Source: Lepas anatifera
Taxonomy: Eukaryota; Arthropoda; Thecostraca; Lepadidae
Direction of reading: 5' to 3'
DNA: 64,000 bases
NCBI GenBank assembly: GCA_034440635.1
Contig: JAOTON010002268.1
Span: 1,941,501 to 2,005,500 of the forward strand
Shown: piece after piece, positions 34,610 through 45,294 of the stretch
How positions within the stretch are numbered: position 1 is the stretch's first letter
How the letters are laid out: the number at the start of each line of letters is the position of its first letter
Translations under genes and position numbers: made by a program
The notes under the pieces: generated by a model
What the model was told of the DNA's origin: nothing
Seen by the model: the letters and a program-made list of their open reading frames with translations, nothing else
Database searches by the model: none

Positions 34610-36708
34610 CATGCGGACTCGCCGGCGCCGCCGCCCCTCCTCCCCCTCCGCCTCCGCCGGCGTCATCGCACGACTCTTCCTCGTGGGACTCGCGATGAGG
34701 TCTCCGGCTCACTAGCGCCGCGCTGTGGTACGTTCGTGAACTTCGGTTATTTGTGTTTTGTCACCGGGCGGCGCCGGTGACATCGCTGTTCTGGCGAGGT
34801 AAAGTGTCATTGTCATGTGCTTGTGTCGGCGTGAATTTTTACGAGATAGATGGAGATAGAGTGAACTGGTTTCGCTGTTACCTTTGCGCCTCCATCGTTG
34901 GCTAGTTCTCAGTCGAATGCTAGCGGGCCGTTACGTGTAGATGGGGCATTAGGGCGCCGCGCGCATCTCATGCTGAGTGCGGTTGTCCGAGCACGCGCGC
35001 GAGAGAAAGAGAGGACAGTGTTAAACTCGGTGGCTGTGTGTGTGCATGTGTGAAGCCATTTTTGTACGTCAGATCGGTGTCGTGAGAACACCAGCCTGCT
35101 CCCCCGCTGCTCACCACAACAACAGTGCCTTGTAAATATTATAAACGCCACCTTACACACAAGCATACACACGGAGACGCCCCGCTGAGGGGCGCACGCA
35201 CCCACGCAAGTACCTGCGAGAGGCCCCAGAGAGGGGGCGGCGAGGGCCGCTGGCTCGGCAGCCGTGCTTTCTTGTTGGCGAGTGAGAGAGGAGACGTTAG
35301 GCGGTCGGATGCCTGCTCAGGCTGTAGCGTTGTAGACGTGCTGATCGGGAGGAGGGGGACACGTGGGTGGGAAGCGCGCGATAGGGATCCGCTGGGATCG
35401 GCTAGCTGCTTTGTGTTTGTTCCGGGCCGAGTGCGGAGCCGCCGCTGTTATTTGGGGGCTGTTGTTGGTGCATGTCTTTCGCCGCAGGACCGTTCGCCAT
35501 AAACGCGGTACCTGCGTAGTGGGCGGCACCGCTGCCCTGCCGTTTAGCGGTTACACATAACGGCTGTCTCCCCGTCGCCAATTTGCCATACCACTGCTGT
35601 CCGCGCGCGTGTGCGCTCGTAGTTGCAGTGCTCTCGTTGTTGTCCGCCGTGCTCGCGGCCGCCACCTGTCTGGGCGCAGACGGCTTTCTGTGTCTGTATT
35701 TAATCGGTTTGTCAGCGCGCCGGTCTCGGTGCCATGGGCTGCTGACGATGATTCTGCCCTCACAATTTCCACTGACGGGTATACGGGCCGGCGGCCGGGC
35801 GGCGGCCCAGTCTGCTGCTGCTGTCTCTGCTCACTCCGCTGGCGTACTGCCGCTGCCGCCGCTGCCGGGGCGTCATCGGTGTTAGCTGTGGCGTCAACAG
35901 CGCCGCTGTGTCCGCCCGGCGGCGCTGCTGTGGAGGAGCGCCGCCAGCTGCTGTGTGCGCTGCGCTCGGCTAGGTGTGCGCCTGTACATAGCGGGAGAGG
36001 GTGGCGCGGCGGATCGGGCCCTCCAGATGATGCCGTTTATTTTGGTATTGATGACTTGTGATACAAGTATTGTGGTGTTTGCGTGTGAACACAATGTGCC
36101 AACCGTTCATCGTTAAAGGAAAAATATACTGTTCAACATCCCATCCGCTGGGTGTGGCAAGGCGCTGAGCGTCCCCGATTCCGGCCGCGAGGTGGCAGCC
36201 ATTGTAAAAACACACAGCACTTTCTTATACGCCCCGTTAGAAACGCAGCAAGTGGAGATAGGACCAGATGCCCAGCAGAACGCTGGGAAGAGATCGTCAG
36301 TCACATCGGTTATGGAGGCGGAGGCGGAGCCAGGGAGCAAGTCCGGCCACTTGCGCACCTCACCCACCGACTTATCGGCTCTCGGAACCCCTCCCCCAGG
36401 ATTGCGCATTAGATTTAGCGCCCAAAGTGGCACCCCTCCACCTGGCCGACAATTCCGGAGCAGCCCATGATCGGAGGATTGTGTCTGGGTGCTCGTCACC
36501 AATAATCGTAGTAAAGTTATAAGGCCTTGAGTCATAGTGTAGCCAGACCTCGAATTGAGCTTCATGCAAATGCCTTTTAGAATGAATTATTAAAAACATT
36601 GGATGTCGTGACAATAACGCTCTTGGTACCTTTGACTTAAGGGTTGTATCCACAATGCAACAAAACTAGACCAGTATTTTTGTGACAGACTTCTACTATT
36701 TCAGCACC

Positions 36709-36758
36709 CAGTGGGCCCCGGGGGCCCCCCCCGGGGGCCCGAAAAAAGGGGGGGGGCA
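36709..36758. repeat. G/C palindrome followed by a poly-G run
   Basis: GGGCCCCGGGGGCC meets its inverse GGCCCCCCCCGGGGGCCC, followed by AAAAAAGGGGGGGGG. The composition is abruptly different from the AT-rich flanks. This could be a true hairpin or a consensus error at a low-quality join. Confidence 0.6.
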
Positions 36759-37086
36759 AACACCAGCTTTTTATTAATAATGGAAAAATCGCTGAAGTAT
36801 TCTAATTGGTTATTTGTATATTTCTGTTCTTATTTGCTATCTTATTTGTGTTGTTGACTCCAGCTAAAATGCTAACAATAACTACTAGTTTAGCACTAGT
36901 ACACATACTACTAGATCGGTGCAATGACTGCAAACTTTCCCATTTAATTCAGCCTGAAGCCATTAATTTTGTATTCGTATTCATTTGTGGCGAAATCAAA
37001 GAAGCTCGATCTCGTGCAAAGCATCGGGTCGTACGCTAATATTACGCAACGCTGATTTGGAGATCTGTTAGTTCTAGACCATCACT

Positions 37087-37270
37087 GGCGGATCCAAAGG
37101 GGCCGTGGTCTCCTCCAAACTCTAGAATAGTATCTGTTGTTTCCCCCAAAAGTTCCAAATTTTACCATTTTTTCTTCTTTAAAATACTATGTTTTCGTGA
37201 TTCTTTCCCGATTTAACCCCCCCTCCAAAACGTTGGTTTGGTCCCTCCAAAAACTGCTCCTGGATCCGCC
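37087..37270. mobile_element. Small MITE with GGCGGATCC termini
   Basis: Terminal inverted repeats GGCGGATCCA (left) and TGGATCCGCC (right) enclose 184 bases of AT-rich non-coding DNA. The termini match the GGATCCAG MITEs at 9777, 57775 and 59554, but the interior differs. No clear target duplication was found. Confidence 0.6.
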
Positions 37271-38108
37271 AATGAAGACCATAAAGCCAAATGAAACGAA
37301 ATACTAGGGTCTCTTATCCATTTTTCAGCAGAAATAAAGTCAAATCCATTCATTTCAATTAAGATTGCTCCTACAGCCACTACAGTTTGCAATTGCACCA
37401 AGGTGCCACGTTCCCATTAAAGCAGCATCACATGGGAGTCGAAAGTAGTGCAATGTAAATTTTCTGTGAAGAAAAGGCTTTTAGTGGCACAGTTACTGTT
37501 TCGAGGTAATCTTGGATACGGTGGTGCAGGATATTTAAATTGCAACAGTTGTCCGTAATAGTTAATTGCTCCGCATGCTAATGTTGAAGACGTAATTTAT
37601 CCAGTACATGTGGGCTTCTAACTGAGGAGTGATGTTTGGATATTCAATGCATTGTTTAAAAGTATACTGATCGCTGCTGTTTTTTTAATAGACTCTGTAA
37701 AACGGCTTTTAGTGGCTACGAAGCTAAAAATCATGAACAAAGCACGTAAATACATACAATAAAAATTATTAAAGGAGACAATAGCTAATAGCTTCTTCGG
37801 TCCAAGTACCGAGTCAGGTCCGAATCACGCTGGTTTTTAATGTTGTTCTGCATGGGTGCACTGGTTATTAATAAGTGCTACCGCTGGCGACAGTCTTTCA
37901 GGGGGCTGTCATGACGAAATGATAGGAGATGGAGATGCGGGGGATCATCGCACTCAATGTTCAAGATCTTAATCATTGACCTTATGACGTTGACCCAGAA
38001 AGAAACGACTTAAATACAACTTGTCCCCCTTAATGTTCTGGACATTTCTACACCCGTGCCTGAAAAAAAAATCTACGGTCCTCACCTTCGGGCGATTTTT
38101 GTCCCGCA

Positions 38109-38285
38109 GCTCCGTGTCTGACACGGTTTCTCTTGCCTGTCCCGCGCCTCCAATTTTCTGACGCGGCGTCTCTGCACCTGCCGCGGCTCCGTGTCTGACG
38201 CAGAGTCCCTGAGCCTGCCCCGCTGCTCCGTGTCTGACGCGGAGTCCCTGAGCCTGCCCCGCGGCTCCGTGTCTCGGTATCTGTG
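38109..38285 (+). repeat. Minisatellite, ~39-base unit, about 4 copies
   Basis: The unit begins GCTCCGTGTCTGACGCGGAG and continues TCCCTGAGCCTGCCCCGCG. The two 3' units are nearly identical and the two 5' units are diverged. Confidence 0.9.
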
Positions 38286-38651
38286 TTCTCAGAAGCTCCG
38301 GTGCCGAATCAGCCAGAAATGCTGCCGGTTGTCTTCAGCCGTCCCGCGCCATCCGGTCTAGCCGCTCATCAGCTACGTCAACAGCGTAAAACTACTAAAA
38401 CCTCCTAAAGCGTAAATACTATATAGTCATTACCCGAGAAAGCCGGCAGGCACATACTGACGGCAACTGGATGGAGTTAGATACCATTTGTCAGAATGCA
38501 GGTATGTATTTATGAACAAATTACAGCACCTTATCTTTAAGAAACACCTGTCATCATCATCATCATCAGAACCATCAGACTTTACCGGGGGAGGTTAGGG
38601 CAATGCGGATCCCCGAACGACGGTCCATTCCAATGGGTTTTCGATGAGTTT

Positions 38652-38666
38652 TGAATTCGATGTTTA
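38652..38666. repeat. Target-site duplication, left copy
   Basis: TGAATTCGATGTTTA occurs here and again, identically, at 54976-54990, directly after the AC tail of the retrotransposon. A perfect 15-base duplication is typical of target-primed reverse transcription and fixes both ends of the element. Confidence 0.97.
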
Positions 38667-39679
38667 ACCCTCAGGGGACCGATCTTCACTTGCCGGATTC
38701 GTCCGGCAAGTAAAGATTGGAGCAACGGGGAGTGACGCGCCCGGGGCCCCAGTCAGCCTTGGGGGGCACGTCGACGCATCTTCGCGGACTTATCATTCTG
38801 GTCCTCCGGCGGCCGCCGCCTCTTCCGACTTCGGTCGGGTAGAGTCGGCGTCTGTCGTCGGTGGCTCTGGTGATGAGGCCCGCGGTGATGCTGATGGCTG
38901 CCTTACGGGCCCTTTGTTACCTGGTCGGTAACCGTATTGGATCGGGTCAGCTCTGTTCTGTACCCCCAGTATGTAGCTCCTGTTTGTTTTTGTTCTCTTG
39001 TTTTGTTGATTATTTTCAGTTCCTGTCATCTTTTTATGCCTTAGTTGCTGCCCCACAGTTATTTGCCTTCTTCGGCATTTTATGGGTGTAAGGCGCCCAC
39101 TCGAGGCCTATCTCGAGCCCCGGCGACGAGGTTGACGGGATCCTGGGGGGTTGAGGTCCCCTCGGGCGGGTCAGTCCCGAGGGCTCCAACACGCCCCCTT
39201 TGGCCCAGATATCTCGATCTAACCGGGGGTAAGCCGTCTGTAGGCTGCCGCAGACGGCCTAGCGACGCGGCAGTGTCTACGGGCACTGTCGCTCGGTCCA
39301 GCTGGGCAGGGGGATTATGTTTTGGGCATGCGGCGCGGCGCCCTTCGCGGTGGGGACTGTGATAGTTCTTGCCGGGCGCGACGCGGGCCGGGGTTTCGGA
39401 AACCGTCGTTTTTCGCGACCCTGGCCTGTTGCGCGCGCCTGGTGAACCGCAGTCTCCGCTGCGTGAGGGCTGCCGCGTTTTGCTTCGTCCGACTCATGGC
39501 CCTGCCGGCCCACTGGGCTGATGGCGTCAAGGGGGTGGGTGCGTTCTGATCGGAGGGGTTGTGTGAGTACCTCTCGCCCCTCTGAGACGGGTGCACCTGC
39601 CCCCGTAGGCACTGTACCAGCCCCCGGGCCCAGCTATTGACAGCTGGCAACCCGGGGGCCGAAGGTAAATCCACTCATT
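38667..39679 (+). other. 5' untranslated/promoter region of the retrotransposon
   Basis: About 1 kb of GC-rich leader between the element start and ORF1. A hairpin-forming TTGCCGG...CCGGCAA lies within the first 45 bases. In this superfamily an internal pol II promoter normally sits at the very 5' end; none can be proven by eye. Open frames in this leader show no domains. Confidence 0.7.
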
Positions 39680-41209
39680 ATGGCTACTCTACGCGCAACC
39701 ACTCTTCCCGAACCAACTGCACGGACACCGATCCCCGCCACGACACAGACCATCTCAAGCCCACCCTCTGGTACTGCTGCCGCAATGGACGTGACCGATG
39801 CTAGACCCTCTGCGCGAACAAGACCAGACCAGGATATTCCTTTGACACTAGTGATTAGTCTTGAGGATAGGACCCTGAAGCCGAATCCGTTCCAACTTCA
39901 CGACGCCTTGAAGAAGTTCAAGCCCAAACGGACGCACCGGCATCCGAATGGGCGAGTTGAAGTGGAACTTGGTGCCCGATGTGATGCGGACAAGCTACTT
40001 AAGACAACCTCCCTGGAAATCCACACGGGTAGCAGGTCATTGTCTGTCCCTATCAAGGTGTCCCCCCATGCGACTAAGAACAGCTGCAGAGGCGTTGTAA
40101 GCTGCAGAGATCTGCACGATGTCTCCGAGGAGGAGATTCTCTCAGGCATTAAAGACCAGGGCGTCACAGAAGTTAAAAAACTACTTAGGAAAGTCGAAGG
40201 CGATGTGAGCGACAATGGCACGTTCATACTTGTTTTTGCTGGAACATCCCTGCCAAAGAAGGTTCGCGTTGGCTGGATGTCTATCAGAGTTCGCCCCTTC
40301 ATTCCTAACCCTACTCGATGTTTCCGATGCCAGACGTTTGGCCACATCGCCGACAGCTGCAGGGGGAGGGAGCGATGTGGCAAATGCTTGGAGACTGGCC
40401 ACAACTCTACAACCTGTAAGGCGGACAAACCTAGGTGCGCGGGATGTGGAGGTGACCATGAGGCGTGGAGCAGGTATTGTCCAAAACTGACCGAAGCCAA
40501 TGAGGCACAAAGAGGAAAGCCGCTTTCCCTCCAAAAAGCAGCACCAGTGGCTACCCCCACAGCTCCCAGGATAAACCCTTCCCCCAGCAGCTCTCCTTAC
40601 AGGGACGTGCTGATGGGGATTCAGCACAGTGCTCCACCAGCTGGAAACCCTGTTGAGACCCGACCAGCACTAAGCTTGGACTCTAAAATGTGTCAACTTA
40701 TGGATCTCTCGCTCCGTCAGTTCCTTGCGATGGCTGTTGAGCTTCTTCCCCGGAAACAGGATGAGCCTCGCAGCAAATCGGTAGGCTGTGCAAAGAAAAT
40801 TGACCAGGCAGTGCAAACCTCGCCGCCGGAACGTCAGGACGCTGCGGTTGGTACGGACCCAGCGGAACCTGAGATGCTTGACCTTGAGCCGGCTCCTCAG
40901 GCTAGCACAACAGGCTGCGACTTTACTAAAACGGAAACCTCGGCCAGGCGAACATACCCGGAGGCATCCGGGAAGCGTGCACGAGAACAAACGCCCACAC
41001 ATTCCACGCCCCCCAAAAGTCCAGAACCTCCCCCAGAGCTTGGCCAGACATTGCCCCCAGCACGCACAGCGAAGCTTGGCCAGACATTGCCCCCAGCACG
41101 CACAGCGAACCGAGCTGTTGAATCACCGGCTTCACCCCGCGCCCGATCGAGGGTGCTGAGACGCTTACCAAGGTCAGATGCTCGGAGGAAACAAGGGATT
41201 CTGCCCTGA
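39680..41209 (+). CDS. Retrotransposon ORF1 protein (RNA-binding, three CCHC zinc knuckles)
   Basis: A 509-residue open frame from ATG at 39680. Residues ~50-210 form the domain that usually precedes the knuckles in this group, ending VRPFIPNPTR. Three CCHC knuckles follow: C214-C217-H222-C227, C233-C236-H241-C246 and C253-C256-H260-C267. Such proteins coat the element RNA and act as nucleic-acid chaperones. The C-terminal half is Pro/Ser-rich and includes a duplicated 11-residue LGQTLPPARTA unit (33-base direct repeat near 41.04-41.10 kb). The frame closes at TGA 41207-41209, but codon-like sequence continues in frame +1 (EGAETLTKVRCSEETRDS), so this stop probably reflects a single-base frameshift near 41.11-41.15 kb rather than the original end. 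Confidence 0.93.
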   Translation: MATLRATTLPEPTARTPIPATTQTISSPPSGTAAAMDVTDARPSARTRPDQDIPLTLVISLEDRTLKPNPFQLHDALKKFKPKRTHRHPNGRVEVELGARCDADKLLKTTSLEIHTGSRSLSVPIKVSPHATKNSCRGVVSCRDLHDVSEEEILSGIKDQGVTEVKKLLRKVEGDVSDNGTFILVFAGTSLPKKVRVGWMSIRVRPFIPNPTRCFRCQTFGHIADSCRGRERCGKCLETGHNSTTCKADKPRCAGCGGDHEAWSRYCPKLTEANEAQRGKPLSLQKAAPVATPTAPRINPSPSSSPYRDVLMGIQHSAPPAGNPVETRPALSLDSKMCQLMDLSLRQFLAMAVELLPRKQDEPRSKSVGCAKKIDQAVQTSPPERQDAAVGTDPAEPEMLDLEPAPQASTTGCDFTKTETSARRTYPEASGKRAREQTPTHSTPPKSPEPPPELGQTLPPARTAKLGQTLPPARTANRAVESPASPRARSRVLRRLPRSDARRKQGILP

Positions 41210-41740
41210 TGCCTCCTCCGACCAGTGATGCACTAACACCTCAAAGGGTACACACAGAACAAAACATCCAAGTTACTGCTAACACATCAACACAAAACAA
41301 AAAACGTAAGCTCACGTCTCCAACAAATGTAAAAACTAGCCAGGACACCACAAAAACAACCGAAAAACAGCGACTGGGGCACCCCTTCCGCTCTAGCAAA
41401 GGGCTCGAACTATCGATCCCTCGGGTCACTATAAACGCATCACAACAACAAACAAAACTCAATCAAACCCAACGTGCTCAATCAATGGAAAATCTAGGGC
41501 CCGTTCAAGCTGACCTAAGGAACTCGGGAGACCTTAGGCAGCGTCTACGAAGGCCCATCCCTCAAGACGACGGGAGGCCGGGATATACAGGCGATGCGTA
41601 CATGGTAGAGAGACCAGTATTTGCTTAGACGCTCGCCCCCAAGGGATCGCCATAACCCTCCACGGGAGCCACGAAATTGGAACTCCCGCGTTGCCTGGAA
41701 AGAGCCGGAGATGTTCGACGGGAGGAGCTGGGAAACATGA
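41209..41740 (+). pseudogene. Displaced C-terminal part of ORF1
   Basis: From the TGATG overlap at 41207-41211 an open frame runs to TAG 41626-41628 (138 residues, Ser/Thr/Gln/Lys-rich). Coding-like sequence then resumes in the original ORF1 frame (LRRSPPRDRHNPPREPRNW, then MFDGRSWET) to TGA 41738-41740. That TGA overlaps an ATGATG (41737-41742), giving the ATGA stop-start overlap common between ORF1 and ORF2 in non-LTR elements. The simplest reading is one ORF1 ending at 41740 with two single-base frame changes. A separate small ORF starting at 41209 is the alternative. Confidence 0.6.
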
Positions 41741-42112
41741 TGAACGGCCTGGGTTCCAATCTAGGGAAATATCTACACACTTTACTCATACTTTACTTAA
41801 TGACATTTATTTTACAGTGGAACATGCGCGGCTTCAGGGCCAATATAACGGACCTTCAAACACTGATATCCTCAAAGAACCCAGTACTCGTAGCCTTGCA
41901 GGAGACCAAGCTTAAGCCTGAACATTCTTGCAATTTGCACCACTATAAATCGTTCCGTTATGATCATCCATCCGAAACTGTCGCAAACGGTGGAACCGCG
42001 CTGTTCGTTCATTATAGTGTTCCATCGTCACCTGTGCGCCTCCATACTGCATTGCAGGCGGTAGGAGCGAGCGTAGATCTCAGACATTTTAAATTCACAG
42101 TCGTATCAGTAT
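41737..42112 (+). pseudogene. Retrotransposon ORF2, N-terminal half of the endonuclease
   Basis: The frame starts at ATG 41737 in the overlap with ORF1 and soon reaches ILQWNMRGFRANITDLQTL and LVALQETKL. These are the first two motifs of the APE-like endonuclease (catalytic Asn in QWN, Glu in QETK). NGGTALFVHYSV follows. The frame then runs into the hAT insertion at 42113 and is cut within the endonuclease domain. The missing half continues in the same frame after 44224. Confidence 0.92.
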
Positions 42113-44216
42113 TAGGGCTGATAATCCCGGGGATCGGGATCCCGGGATCCCGGGATTGTATTAATCCCGAATCCCGGGATTATATATTTCTAAATCCCGG
42201 GATCCCGATATTTTCCAACACTAAAAATGGCGTGGAAAGCGTCGTTGATAGTAATAAAAATCATTATAGAATCCAACAACAGGCTACAGCGTTGTTTTAT
42301 GCTTAATATTTTACCTACCTGAAATGTTCAAACACAAGCAAAATCCAGGCTCTCCCTTCTGCATGTACGTAGATTGTACCTGGCATCGTTTCACAGTTCA
42401 CACCGTGTCAGTTTCTCTGTTCGAGCTCGAGTCTGAAAAGTGAAAAAAGTTTTTTTTGAACGACCCTAACGAGACATGCGTCGCGATCGAAAAGAACCAG
42501 ACGCATGGCTTTAATATATTACAATTGACCCCTGGGGTGTCACAACTGACCCTGGATGGGGTCAAATGCAACATTTGAAGTAAGTATTTCAAAGCCAAGT
42601 TATGTAGTTATGTACTAGCCAAGTTATGTACTAGCCAAGCAAAGACCAATCAATGTTTTTATTTTGGTATAGTGCTACATCTTCCAGATAGCCAAAATGT
42701 CAAATTTACTGAAAATATGATGAAAAGTTTTCTAGCACAAAGCGTTGCCCTTCCTGAAGCAGAAAAGTAAGAATCGCTACAGTTGACCCCGGTCTCCCCT
42801 ATCAACTTGACAGAAAAAAGTAATGCAACGATCTCACTCTAAATTTCACATATGCTACCAACACAATAATAATAAATGGGTTAAGCACTTCACACCGGCA
42901 CACCAGTAACCAGTCTGACGCGCTTTGACTACACTGTGTCCCGCCTAATCCACGACGGAGCTCTGAGCGCTGACAACCGACCACGTCTGAAATGAGAGCA
43001 TCATGCAGTGCCACGGTACTGGCTGGCGGGGGCTTCTGGTCGGATAGAAAACGATGCTTGATTGGTTTTAGGCTATTTCCTGCGTTGTGGCTAGTTAAAT
43101 TGATGCTGAGGCTATTTAGCCGGGATTTCCCGCAACTACTTGCTTTGTTACGTTTTTGCACGATGGAGTAGACGGCTACTGATGGTAGTTTTTGATTGTC
43201 GGTTTGGGACGATGTTTGTGGATTGTCGGTTTGGGACGAGCAATAGAACAAACTTATTATTAACGGGTGGTATTTTGTTTTATTTTTGTTAGGTGAGTTT
43301 TTGTTTATTAAGTTTTAAGCAAGACTTGTCTTTTTACTGGGGGGCCAATTTCCCGGCACGGGGGGGCATTTCGGCCGACTGGGGGGCCAATTGCCCCCAG
43401 TTAACATGTTAAAAAATGGCCTGGGACAGATGCATGCTTCCGAAGTAGTTGTAGATGCAGAAGCGATGGACGTTGATGATCCTCAGCCAGCACAGTCGCT
43501 TCAATCGATGCTCCAACAGGCTCTAGATAAGATAAGAGTTCCAGAGCCAGATCACAGTTCAAGTGCATCCAGGCTAAGTCTCTCCAATCCTTCGCTTATG
43601 ACCAAGGTCATTAGGAAAGAGTTGGAAAACCTGCCTGCCTCTGGAAGAAGTGGTATGATAGTTCTGTCCTACAGCTGACTCAAGCACATAGTCCCTACGA
43701 ATGTTGAGTCGGAACGTGTGTTTTCAACTGTCGGGAATACCGTCACTAAAGAACGGTAGAGTCTCGGCGACGAAGCCGTTGATGCCCTTTGCTTCCTCAA
43801 GTGCTACTATCGTGGCAGGTGACTTGGTGTAACCAGGACACAATAGGCCGGGTCACAATAGGTAAATACCTCTATTGTAATATGACTAGAAATATAACCA
43901 AGAAATATATATTGTCAATACCATTCATATGTCTTTAATTGTTTGGGGAGCAAAACGTTTTATTCTGTTTAGTGTCCATATGAATTTCATGTGCTTTCCG
44001 CATGGTAAGAATAGTATGCTATGAGTTATCTTTAACAGGAAATATTTACTATGCTGTTAAGAATATGCCACAAACGTTACCTAAAGCAGACACTAATTTT
44101 CGACATGTTTATTGAAAAAAATGTCCAATCCCGGGATCCCGGGATATCCCGGGATTGAGGGTCGATGAATCCCGGGATCCCGGGATTGCAAAAATGTCCC
44201 GGGATTATCAGCCCTA
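42113..44216 (+). mobile_element. hAT-type DNA transposon inserted in the endonuclease domain
   Basis: The terminal inverted repeats are TAGGGCTGATAATCCCGGG, perfect over 19 bases at both ends. The flanking duplication ATCAGTAT is at 42105-42112 and 44217-44224. An 8-base duplication and a TAGGG-type terminus are hAT features. The element is 2,104 bases. Just inside each end are CCCGGGAT palindromes in tandem, likely transposase-binding subterminal repeats. A decayed hAT dimerisation-domain sequence lies at 43.39-43.82 kb. The rest is non-coding, so this copy is non-autonomous. Element plus one duplication is 2,112 bases, a multiple of three. Confidence 0.95.
43391..43820 (+). pseudogene. hAT transposase C-terminal remnant (dimerisation domain)
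   Basis: In one frame the sequence reads LMTKVIRKELENLPASGRSG, an in-frame TGA at 43676, LKHIVPTNVESERVFSTVGN, a TAG near 43757, then SLGDEAVDALCFLKCYY. The order K-E-L, P-T-x-x-E-S-E-R-V-F-S, T-x-x-R and L-x-x-x-x-V-D-A-L-x-F-L is the hATC dimerisation domain that closes hAT transposases. The catalytic RNase H-like core and BED finger are absent. Two in-frame stops make it inactive. Confidence 0.88.
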
Positions 44217-44224
44217 ATCAGTAT

Positions 44225-45294
44225 ACCTGCCCCCGGGTGGAGAATTTCCTGAAAACGAACTACAGGACCTAATAAGACAACTTCCAACAAACCACATTAT
44301 ACTCGGTGATTTTAACACATACAACACTCTTTGGGGTTGCCCTCGTACAAATAGTCGGGGAAGACGCATGGAGGACATAATTAACCGCAATGACCTATGT
44401 ATTCTAAATACAGGCCTGCCGACCCACATATCACTGCCTTCCGGCTCGACTTCAGCCATTGATTTGTCTCTATGGTCTTCGTCGCTAGTCCATCGATTTA
44501 AATGGCGTACCCACAGTTACCCTTGCGGCAGCGACCACTACCCCGTGTGGCTTTGGTCGGAGACCCCACACCCTGGCATGCGGGCTCCGCGGTGGAACCT
44601 GCGAAAGGCGGACTGGAACGCTTTTACAAATGACTGTGTGTTTGATTTTGAATTTGAGGAGGGTAAGACGGCTTCTACATACAGCGAGGAGATAATTGTT
44701 CATATAGCTGGATCTGCGGACGCTTGCATACCGAAAACGAGCCCGCTTCCGCGCCGCATTCCTGTCCCTTGGTGGACGGAAGACTGTGGGCTCGCGATTA
44801 GGGAACGCCGGCGCTGCTTTCGGATTTTTAAAAGGCGACCAACAACGGATAATCTTATACAGTTTCGACGCTCGCGAGCAATTGCTAAACGCGTCGTGAA
44901 GAATGCGAAAAGAGCGTCATGGACTGCATATGTAAGCACAATAAACAGGCTCACTCCTCTAAGTACAATATGGAGACGTATCAAATGCATTTCTGGCCGC
45001 AGCTCCCCTCTACCATTACCAGTACTAACAAACATTACACAGTCACAAACAATAACAGATCCGTTGCAAGTGGCCAACGCCATTGGTGAAGCCTGGTCTC
45101 AGCGTTGGCGGCTTGGCACAACTGACCCTCGTTTCGTTCGACATAAAACACATACAGATAGAGTAAAAGTTGACTTCAGCTCACTCGAAGCTCTCTCTTA
45201 TAATGATACATTTTCACTACATGAATTGAAAGGAGCGCTCTCATACACAAAAATACTGCCGCAGGTCCAGACAATATTAACTACGACATGCTGA
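44225..45294 (+). pseudogene. Retrotransposon ORF2, C-terminal endonuclease half and linker
   Basis: The frame cut at 42112 resumes with VYLPPGGEFPENELQDL and HIILGDFNTYNTLWG, the GDFN catalytic motif. STSAIDLSLWSS and GSDHYPVW follow, the SDH motif that ends the APE-like endonuclease. A basic linker leads toward the reverse transcriptase. At an AAAAA run (45249-45253) the frame changes: the expected KNTAAGPDNINYDML sequence is in the next frame. This frame therefore stops falsely at 45294. Confidence 0.92.

Larger units (their letters stand above)
34610..38651. other. ELK 3' flank and intergenic stretch
   Basis: GC-rich DNA to about 36.0 kb probably includes the ELK 3' untranslated region, although no clear AATAAA was found. 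From 36.1 kb the sequence is AT-rich. It holds a perfect-looking G/C palindrome, one small MITE, a 39-base minisatellite, and an ATC run near 38.55 kb just before the retrotransposon. No gene is recognised. Confidence 0.5.
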
